Below are positions 57,301 to 64,000 of a stretch of 64,000 nucleotides of DNA, one piece after another. Each line of letters begins with the position of its first letter. Position 1 is the first letter of the stretch. Source of the DNA: Mauremys mutica (lineage: Eukaryota > Chordata > Testudines > Geoemydidae); NCBI RefSeq assembly GCF_020497125.1, contig NC_059073.1, forward strand, positions 8,329,225 to 8,393,224. Reading direction: 5' to 3'. Both the position numbers and the translations under genes were made by a program. The notes under the pieces were generated by a model. That model did no database searches. It had not been told where the DNA came from and saw nothing but the letters and a program-made list of their open reading frames with translations.

Positions 57301-60300
57301 GCTCCAGGGAGAAGGCATGGGCGTCCCAGTCCAGCAGGTGGGTGCGTACGGCCAAGTGCTTAAGGAGGAGCATGGGGTGGCGAGGAAGGGAGCAGGAGGC
57401 ACTCAGCACGGTGCTGCCCTGTAAGGGGCTGAGGGGTTGGAACATCCTGCAGCGGGACACGAATGAGTCTATGTTGGCCTTGTGTAGGTAGCGGGCATTG
57501 TTCATGCGCAGTGTTGGAAAGCAGCACTAAGCCCTGGAAAAGGTGATGCCATAGCACAGGGGTGGGCAAACTTTTTGGCCTGAGGGCCAAATTTGGGTAT
57601 AAAAAGTGTATGGTAGACCATGAATGCTCATGGAATTGGGGGGGGGGGGGGGCTCTGTCTGGGGGTGTGGCCTGGCCTCCCTGAGTGACACCTTTATTGT
57701 ATGTTTTTTATTATATGGAGATATACTTATCTCATAGAGCTGGAAGGGACCTTTAAGGGTTTTTGAGTTGAGTTGAGTCCCCTTACTGCACAGGAGGACC
57801 AAGTACTATCACTAACACATTTTTGCCCCAGATCCCTAAATGGCCCCCTTAAGGATTGAACTCACAACCCTGGGGTTAGCAGGCCAATGCTCAAACCACA
57901 GAGCTACCCCTCCCCACCTTTCCCTGGTAATCTAAGGGATAATTGCTCCCTATGGTTGGGACACTGCAGTAGCCTCTTGCCATTCTGATCTCTTCCCCAG
58001 CTCATGGGCCATATGGGCATTCGTTCCTTGAGACGGACATGCGGAGAAAGTCCTCTGACGGCACAGGTGGCCCTTCCTGTGCAGGGGAAAGGGAGAAGCA
58101 GACATGTGTGGAAGCGGCTGGGCCCCAGTGGAGATGGGGAAGGACAGCAGCCCATCCCCCCAGCCCCAAGGGAAGTTAATGACTCCTGAAGCTACATTAG
58201 TTGTTCCTTATGAGCACGGTGGGAGCCTTCGGGAGAGGAGGACAAGGGCCTGGGGGGAAGACGAGGTTAAGTCAACACCGCAGCTCCACTGGAGTGGTCC
58301 CTGGCACACAGGTAGAGACACAAGGTTCCAGCACAGATGGCCATGAGCATCCAGCAGGTTTCCACTTCTCCCACTCCCATCCAATATCCCCAGCTATGAG
58401 AATGGGAGGATGAGCCCCCTGCTCATTCCCCTGTGGGGAAGGGCAAGCCTCAAGATGGGGTGATCTGAGGAAATCAGTGATCCAACCTGTCACAGGCTAC
58501 CGACTGGTCATACTGGAAGGCACGTTTTGTACCCAATCGGTAAGCATGCAAGAGACAATGATCGTCTCAAGGTGACATGATTCACACTGGTCTGACTGGA
58601 GAGCAGATGGACACACCTGCTCATCTGAATAACAGCTTGGCAAGATGGGGCCTTTACACTGCATGCCCTCTGGGGCATGGCCCTGGGTCTCTAAAGCTCC
58701 ATGAGCACCTACCAGACTGTAATCAGTCTCAGATAACAAATGATCATAGCTGGGAATAATGAAACCCAAGGAAGGAGGTTCCAATTGATAACGCAGCAGT
58801 GCTAGGGACTGGCCGTCAACATCCTGCAGAAGCAAAATACACAAGGGCTACAGATCATGGGCATTATTTCTACAGGGGAGGATTATTTTTAACAGGCTTT
58901 TCTGAACGAATGGGCCATGAGTGGATTGCAGACTCATTGCAACTGGGGCTGCCTTTGTGTTGTTTGTGCGGCGCCTAGCGGAAGGGGTCCCGGTACACAA
59001 CTAGGAGTCTGAGGTGCCACTACAACACAAATAATAAATAATGGCACCTCCCTGGGGTTTGGAGAGCCTGACCCCTTTAAAGCCTTGTCCTGAGGCAGAG
59101 GAAAGGCTGGCTGTTCCAGGGGTGTGGAGAGGGAGAGGACAGGGTGTGTGTGATTGTAGCTCCAATGATGAGGGCTACAGCAAGCAGACCCTCACATAGT
59201 GAAGCAGCTGAAAACCAGCTTGGGAGGGACAGAGCAGGTGGAGCCAGGACGAGCACCGTGCCAGGGAGGAAACAAACTGGAGCCGGACCCAGTATCACTG
59301 TTGCCCAGAGCTCTGGGGTTTGTGACCTTGCATTGGGAATAAGGAGGGAGGCTGTGGCCGGCTAAGTGGGGCGGTGGGGGCTCCATGTGGGTTTGCAGAG
59401 AGCGGCCGAAGGGGGCACCAGGAGGGTTTGTTGGGGGAAGTCCACGGGCACCAAAAAGGGCCAGGAGCACCAAGACTCAGCGCCAGAGTGGAACCTTGCC
59501 CAGGACGCCCGTACTCTGAGTGTAGACACATTGCTTGGTGTCTGCCCTGTCAGACTGTGGTACCACTGGGCCTGGGGGGGCCTCGTGCTGGCTGCACCCT
59601 TTCCCATAGCCAATGTACTATTCCAGGGGAGGGGGGTGTTCGCTGCAGGGATGTGTGTGTGGAACAGGTGCCCCTGGGGCAGAAGGGGCTTTTCCTTGCT
59701 GTGTCACTGTGCCTGCCTTTTCTAAGAATAGAATCATAGAAGATTAGGGTTGGAAGGGACCTCAGGAGGTCATCTAGTCCAACCCCCTGCTCAAAGCAGG
59801 AACAACCCCAACTAAATCATCCCAGCCAGGGCTTTGTCAAGCCGGGCCTTAAAAACCTCTAAGGAAGGAGATTCCACCACATAAGAACGGCCGTACCGGG
59901 TCAGACCAAAGGACCATCTAGCCCAGTATCCTGTCTACCGACAGTGGCCAGTGCCAGGTGCCCCAGAGGGAGTGAACCTAGCAGGCAATGATCAAGTGAT
60001 CTCTCTCCTGCCATCCATCTCCATCCTCTGACAAACAGAGGCTAGGGACACCATTCCTTACCCATCCTGGCTAATAGCCTTTTATGGACTTAACCACCAT
60101 GAATTTATCCAGTTCTCTTTTAAACGCTGTTATAGTCCTAGCTTTCACAACATCCTCATGTAAGGAGTTCCACAAGTTGACTGTGCACTGCGTGAAGAAC
60201 TTCCTTTTATTTGTTTTAAACCTGCTGCCTATTAATTTCATTTGGTGACCCCTAGTTCTTGTATTATGGGAATAAGTAAATAACTCTTCCTTATCCACTT

Positions 60301-62992
60301 TCTTCACATCACTCATGATTTTATATACCTCTATCATATCCCCCCTTAGTCTCCTCTTTTCCACGCTGAAGAGTCCTAGCCTCTTTAATCTTTCCTCATA
60401 TGGGACCCTCTCCAAACCCCTAATCATTTTAGTTGCCCTTTTCTGAACCTTTTCTAGTGCTAGAATATCTTTTTTGAGGTGAGGAGACCACATCTGTACA
60501 CAGTATTCGAGATGTGGGCGTACCATGGATTTATATAAGAGCAATAATATAGTCTCAGTCTTATTCTCTATCCCCTTTTTAATGATTCCTAACATCCTGT
60601 TTGCTTTTTTGACTGCCTCTGCACACTGTGTGGACATCTTCAGAGAACTATCCATGATGACTCCAAGATCTTTTTCCTGACTCGTTGTAGCTAAATTAGC
60701 CCCCATCATGTTGTATGTATAGTTGGGGTTATTTCTTTCAATGTGCATTACTTTACATTTATCCACATTAAATGTCATTTGCCATTTTGTTGCCCAATCA
60801 CTTAGTTCTGTGAGATCTTTTTGAAGTTCTTCACAATCTGCTTTGGTCTTAACGATCTTGAGTAGTTTAGTATCATCTGCAAACTTTGCCACCTCACTGT
60901 TTACCCCTTTCTCCAGATCATTTATGAATAAATTGAATAGGACTGGTCCTCGGACTGACCCTTGGGGAACACCACTAGTTACCCTTCTCCATTCTGAGAA
61001 TTTACCATTAATTCCTACCCTTTGTTCCCTGTCTTTTAACCAGTTCTCAATCCATGAAAGGACCTTCCCTTTTATCCCATGACAGCTTAATTTACGTAAA
61101 AGCCTTTAGTGAGGGACCTTGTCAAAGGATTTCTGGAAATCTAAGTACACTATGTCCACTGGATCCCCCTTGTCCACATGTTTGTTGACCCCTTCAAAGA
61201 ACTCTAATAGATTAGTAAAACATGATTTCCCTTTACAGAAACCATGTTGACTATTGCTCAACAGTTTATGTTTTTCTATGTGTCTGACAATTTTATTCTT
61301 AACTATTGTTTTGACTAATTTGCCCGGTACTGACATTAGACTTATTGGTCTGTAATTGCTGGGATCACCTCTAGAGCCCTTTTTAAATATTGGTGTTACA
61401 TTAGCTAACTTCCAGTCATTAGGTACCGAAGCCGATTTAAAGGACAGGTTACAAACCTTAGTTAATAGTTCTGCAACTTTACATCTGAGTTCTTTCAGAA
61501 CTCTTGGGTGAATGCCATCTGGTCCCGGTGACTTGTTAATGTTGAGTTTATCAATTAATTCCAAAACCTCCTCTAGTGACACTTCAATCTGTGACAGTTC
61601 CTCAGATTTGTCACCTACAAAAGCCGGCTCAGGTTTGGAAATCTCCCTAACATCCTCAGCCGTGACACTAGGTAACCCATTCCAGTGCTTCACCACCCTC
61701 CTAGTGAAATAGTGTTTCCTAATATCCAATCTAAACCTCCCCCACTGCAACTTGAGACCACTGATCCTTGTTTTGTCACCTGCCACCACTGACAACAGCA
61801 GAGCTCCATCCTCTTTGGAACCCTCCTTCAGGTAATTGAAGGCTGCTATCAAAACCCCCCTCACTCTTCTCTTCTGCAGACTAAATAACCCCAGTTCCTT
61901 CAGCCTCTCCTCATAAGTCATGTGCCCCAGCCAGGGCCGGCTCCAGCTTTTTTGCCTCCTCAAGCGGCGAAGAAAAATAAAAAGATAAAGCCGCGATTGG
62001 TGGCACTTCGGCGGCAGCTCTACCGCGCCGCTTCTTTCTTCGGCAGCAGTTTGGCAGCTGGTCCTTCCCTCCGAGAGGGACTGAGGGACCCGCGGCCGAA
62101 TTGCCGCTGAGGACCCAGAAGTGCTGCCCCCTTCCATGGGCCACCCCAAGCACCTGCTTCCTGCACTGGTGCCTGGAGCTGGCCCCGGCCCCAGCCCCCT
62201 GGTCATTTTCGTTGCCCTCCGCTGGACTATTTCCAGTTTGTCCACATCCTTGCTGCAATGGGGGGCCCCAAACTGGACACAATACTCCAGATGTGGCCTC
62301 CCCGGTGCCGAATAGCGGGGAATAATCACTGGCAATGCTCCTACTCATCCTAATTCTTGGCCGGAGCTGCTCTCTGGCCATCATCGTTCCCGGGGGGGTT
62401 GTGCCGCCCGCGGTGCCCGATTCCCCGGGGCGCTGTTCACCCCCCCCAGCCCGTTTATCCTGCCCCCGAGGGCCAGGCGCGGCCTCACCTGTCTCTGGCC
62501 CAGGTGCTGCACCAGGCGCCCGGGGCTGCTGCCCACCACGTGCAGGCGGCAGAGCAGCAGGGCGCACACGAAGCCCTGGCGGGGGCTCACGAACCGCTGC
62601 TCCAGGTAGAAGGCGCGGGCGTCCCAGCCCAGCAGGCGGGTGCGCACGGCGAAGCGCTCGAAGAGGCGCAGCGGGCGGCGGTGGCGGGCGCAGGAGGCGG
62701 CCAGCACCAGGCTGCCCCCCAGGGCGCGCAGGGCGTCGAAGAGGCCGCAGCGCGCCAGGTGGGCGCAGCGCGCCAGGTCGGCCTCGCGCAGGTAGCGGGC
62801 GTTGTTCATGTGCAGCAGCCAGTCCAGGTCCGAGGGCAGCACCAGGCCCGGCCAGCTCTGCTCCTGCAGCACGTCCCGCTGCCGGGGCTGCAGCCACCGG
62901 GCGTGCAGCACGGCCAGGGGCAGGCGCAGCAGGTACCAGGCGTCCAGCAGGCAGAACAGCGCGGCCCCCGCGCCCAGCAGCAGCAGCAGCAT
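54218..62992 (-). CDS. THEM6: THEM6, thioesterase superfamily member 6 (2 exons)
   Basis: Hot-dog-fold protein of the 4HBT-like THEM6/UPF0670 family, membrane-associated by an N-terminal hydrophobic segment; mammalian THEM6 is linked to the endoplasmic reticulum and lipid metabolism, and a defined substrate is not established. Exon 1 is 62992-62489 and exon 2 54331-54218, joined in phase 0 (GT...AG on the - strand), giving 205 residues. Residues 1-28 are hydrophobic ([20 protein letters not shown] and on), with five CTG leucine codons at the start. The family core [20 protein letters not shown] is at about 54-73, then [20 protein letters not shown] and [14 protein letters not shown]. Exon 2 encodes [20 protein letters not shown] and ends NTKDE. 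Length and all blocks match mammalian THEM6. The first exon lies in a CpG island. Confidence 0.93.
54495..54600 (-). mobile_element. CR1 3' end in THEM6 intron
   Basis: Begins ATCATAGAATGATAGGAC on +, then GGAAGGGACCGCGAGAGG, the complement of a CR1 terminus. Confidence 0.7.
54601..55588. other. THEM6 intron, nothing recognised
   Basis: No exon or bounded repeat. The frames at 54747-54941 and 54932-55165 are unrecognised. Confidence 0.4.
55597..55819. mobile_element. hAT MITE with 8-bp target duplication
   Basis: Starts CAGTGTTTCTCAAACTTT and ends TTTTGAGACCCCTG, inverted repeats. It is flanked by perfect CTCTAAAC copies (55589-55596, 55820-55827), the size of a hAT target duplication. Non-coding. 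Confidence 0.88.
56193..56312. repeat. Second copy of the GGGTGATCAG TIR element
   Basis: Same family as 1119-1240: AGAGTGATCAGATGTCC at the left and GTCTGGTCACCC at the right. Confidence 0.6.
56860..57055 (-). repeat. MIR SINE, antisense
   Basis: CATTGTACAGATGGGGAACTG and GACACAGAGAGACTGAG are the complement of MIR 3' sequence. Two more antisense copies lie near 43405 and 53345. Confidence 0.7.
57214..57545 (-). pseudogene. THEM6 exon-1 partial duplicate inside the THEM6 intron
   Basis: On - the frame from 57505 reads [20 protein letters not shown], then [40 protein letters not shown] and [11 protein letters not shown], aligning block by block with THEM6 residues 62-158. Upstream of the ATG a trace of GLVLPS is visible in another frame, with about 10-13 bases lost where DLDWLLH should be. 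The membrane segment is gone and a hAT-type end starts at about 57556. After FVCVML the frame shifts into a stop, but a GTAAAG donor survives (complement at 57206-57213), at the place matching the THEM6 exon 1 donor. Probably the relic of a tandem THEM6-like gene; a role as alternative exon is unlikely. Confidence 0.85.
57556..57660. mobile_element. hAT-type terminus truncating the THEM6 copy
   Basis: Starts CAGGGGTGGGCAAACTTTTT, a hAT-like end; a poly-G run is at 57638-57652. The right boundary is unclear. Confidence 0.5.
57735..57917 (-). repeat. tRNA-derived SINE with CR1-like tail
   Basis: Same element as 40316-40493: complement of TAGCTCTGTGGTTTGAGC and of GAGTTCAATCC, with CR1-like GAGCTGGAAGGGACC at the 3' end. 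Confidence 0.75.
57918..59730. other. THEM6 intron, no gene recognised
   Basis: The - frame 58844-58497 (115 codons, several cysteines) matches nothing known to me. An old repeat-like patch lies at about 58960-59040 (GGCGCCTAGCGGAAGGGGTC). Overlapping frames near 59192-59739 look like GC-driven chance. Confidence 0.4.
59735..59880 (-). mobile_element. Outer CR1, 3' part
   Basis: Starts with the complement of a CR1 tail (GAATCATAGAAGATTAGG) and stops at GATTCCACCAC, where another CR1 begins. The rest of this copy resumes at about 61668. Confidence 0.8.
59881..61667 (-). mobile_element. Inner CR1 inserted into another CR1
   Basis: 3' end is ATAAGAACGGCCGTACC. On -, frames 60892-60071 (273 codons beginning MAKFADDTK) and the start of the 61106-62335 frame ([20 protein letters not shown] to [13 protein letters not shown]) are the two halves of one CR1 reverse transcriptase, separated by disabled sequence at 60893-61105 (TGA-type break). 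5'-truncated. Confidence 0.82.
61668..62345 (-). mobile_element. Outer CR1, 5' part, split again by a hAT MITE
   Basis: Resumes with TAGGTAACCCATTCCAGTGC and on - encodes the CR1 C-terminal region ([30 protein letters not shown]). The hAT element at 61932-62187 lies inside it. It reaches to within about 145 bases of the THEM6 exon 1 donor. Confidence 0.8.
61932..62187. mobile_element. hAT-like MITE in the outer CR1
   Basis: Starts CAGGGCCGGCTCCAGC and ends GCCTGGAGCTGGCCCCG, inverted repeats. Perfect 8-bp duplication GCCCCAGC on both sides (61924-61931, 62188-62195). Related to 4000-4222. Confidence 0.88.
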
Positions 62993-63300
62993 CGCCGCAG
63001 CGAAGGGAGCGGGGGGGTGCCCGGGTGCCGCCGCCTCCCGCCTCCCGGCAGCATCCGTGGAGCCGGGAAGGGGAGGGACCGAGAAGCTGCCCGCCCCCGC
63101 CCTTTGTTCCGGCGCCGAGCCGCGGCTGTTTCCTCCCCTTCCTGCTCCGAGAGGCCCCGTTCAATCCGCCCCCCAGCGCCGCCCCTTTGCCCGGGACCCG
63201 GGTGCACCCGCGAGCAATAGGGGCCCGCACTGGAGCCGGCACCTCGCCCCACCCCGCCCTTCCTCCTGGCTGCTGCCGGCGGCCCGAGCGTCTAAGTGCA
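62380..63300. promoter_or_regulatory. CpG island over THEM6 exon 1 and promoter
   Basis: Very high G+C with dense CG dinucleotides, covering exon 1 and about 300 bases upstream. This is the likely TATA-less promoter of THEM6 on the - strand. Long open frames on both strands here are a by-product of GC content. Confidence 0.75.
62489..62992 (-). CDS. THEM6: THEM6 exon 1
   Basis: 168 codons, very GC-rich; donor GTGAGG (complement at 62483-62488). The frame continues past the donor for 36 codons, which is intron read-through, not protein. Confidence 0.93.
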
Positions 63301-63592
63301 CGAGGAATAGCGCAAGCCCCGCGGTCCCCTTCTGGCCACGCGGGTCTCCGTGTATTGTAGCCCCCTGCCCCAGTGTGTGCAGCCTCCGCCTCCGCCCTGC
63401 CCCGGCTTCTCTCTGGTTACTGCAACTCCGGCTCCCTGCCCAGTCCTCTCCCACTCGCTCAGGTGCCTGGGAGCGCTGCAGGAGCCGCTCCCCTCCTTCC
63501 CTCCTTCCCAGACTGTGCTCAGGATCTCCAGAGGCAGCTTGCGGGCTACAGCCAACCCGTCTGGGCACATGATTCAGCCAGGATCCTTAGGA

Positions 63593-64000
63593 CAGGTCTA
63601 CGCTTGCCATTTAAAGCGGGAAAAGTCTCTTTTTGGTGCAAAACCCCTGGGAAAGCAGCAAAGAGTCTTGTGGCACCTTATGGACTAACAGACGTTTGGG
63701 AGCATGAGCTTTCGTGGGTGAATACCCACTTCTTCGGATGCATGTAGTGGAAATTTCCAGGGGCAGGTGTATATAAGCAAGCAAGAAGCAGGCTGGAGAT
63801 AATGAGGTTAGTTCAATCAGGGAGGATGAGGTCCTCTTCTAGCAGCTGAGGTGTGAAAACCAGGAGAGGAGAAACTGGTTTTGTAGTTGGCAAGACATAA
63901 GTTTCCCCGCAAAAAGAAAACCACCTGCACGAGAGGCGTACGGCTCTTACCGGTGATACTTTTGCGGCCATGTGCAAGTGAAGACACGCTCTTCCTGTTT
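63593..64000. mobile_element. TIR element (family of 16232-16852), interrupted
   Basis: Left part GGTCTACGCTTGCCATTTAA matches 16236 onwards; it resumes after an insertion at about 63898 (GTTTCCCCGCAAAAAGAAAA) and runs off the window at CACGCTCTTCCTGTTT. Confidence 0.7.
63654..63897 (-). mobile_element. Penelope-like fragment nested in a TIR element
   Basis: Opposite-strand copy of 49105-49345, from AGCAGCAAAGAGTCTTGTGG to TTTTGTAGTTGGCAAGAC. Its core on - reads CCGAAGA...GAAA, so the CTGA box of the hammerhead-like motif has one change. Confidence 0.65.

Noticed and set aside
58497..58844. Cysteine-containing 115-codon - frame, considered as a Ly6-like protein
   Set aside because: Lacks CxxC near the start, the CC..xLCN motif, a signal peptide and splice signals.
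61911..63242. 443-codon - strand frame overlapping THEM6 exon 1
   Set aside because: Out of frame with THEM6, composed mostly of Ala, Gly, Pro and Arg from the CpG island, and continues into a MITE. No family resemblance.
62335..63360. 341-codon + strand frame antisense to THEM6
   Set aside because: GC-driven open frame with low-complexity composition; no homologous blocks.
1..64000. CRISPR array, bacterial operon, phage or plasmid features
   Set aside because: No regularly spaced repeats, Shine-Dalgarno gene trains or phage genes; the window is vertebrate.

Overview
The window looks like vertebrate chromosomal DNA from a turtle (Testudines, probably Cryptodira). Genes are sparse, with small phase-1 exons separated by kilobase introns. 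Most of the rest is repeats: CR1 LINEs, tRNA-derived SINEs whose tail resembles CR1, hAT and PIF/Harbinger MITEs, palindromic Penelope-like fragments and old MIR SINEs. The species call is an inference from this repeat mix. No bacterial, plasmid or viral organisation is seen.

The genes form a Ly6/uPAR (three-finger) cluster next to THEM6, as in the 8q24.3 region of mammals. In order: (1) an intact three-exon LY6E-like gene on + (764-11327; 125 aa, GPI-anchored type, ten cysteines). (2) A decayed LY6E-type paralogue on + (24157-25340) with a damaged splice donor, a lost core cysteine, an in-frame TGA and no recognisable exon 1. (3) An intact LYPD2 orthologue on + (30278-39245; 127 aa). (4) A two-exon THEM6 on - (exon 1 at 62992-62489 inside a CpG island, exon 2 at 54331-54218; 205 aa). 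THEM6's 8.2-kb intron holds a second, broken copy of THEM6 exon 1 on the same strand (57545-57214). SLURP1, which lies between LYPD2 and THEM6 in mammals, was not found; only two weak signal-peptide-like stretches (47543-47594 and 50742-50793) sit in that interval.

Repeats, left to right. The LY6E-like intron 1 carries an inverted-repeat element, a Harbinger-type MITE and two CR1 copies, one split by a hAT MITE with an 8-bp target duplication. From 12 to 24 kb there are a possible retroelement end, an LTR-like promoter fragment, MIRs, a TIR element and a CR1 with an uninterrupted 589-codon reverse-transcriptase frame. LYPD2 is preceded by a palindromic element with a perfect 69-bp inverted repeat and a 13-bp target duplication. 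From 41 to 52 kb there are CR1 ends, a broken PIF/Harbinger transposase, Penelope-like fragments with hammerhead-ribozyme-like cores and an 805-bp Harbinger MITE. From 59.7 to 62.3 kb, beside THEM6 exon 1, one CR1 is interrupted both by another CR1 and by a hAT MITE.

The three Ly6 loci share one architecture: a short exon 1 (52 nt in both intact genes), a phase-1 exon 2 of 96-120 nt and an exon 3 of about 206-212 nt. They therefore look like tandem duplicates whose products act (or acted) outside the cell on GPI anchors. THEM6 is an unrelated hot-dog-fold neighbour. The strongest novelty candidates are the Ly6 pseudogene, the intronic THEM6 exon-1 copy and the palindromic retroelement family with ribozyme-like cores. 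I see no evidence for a wholly new gene system.
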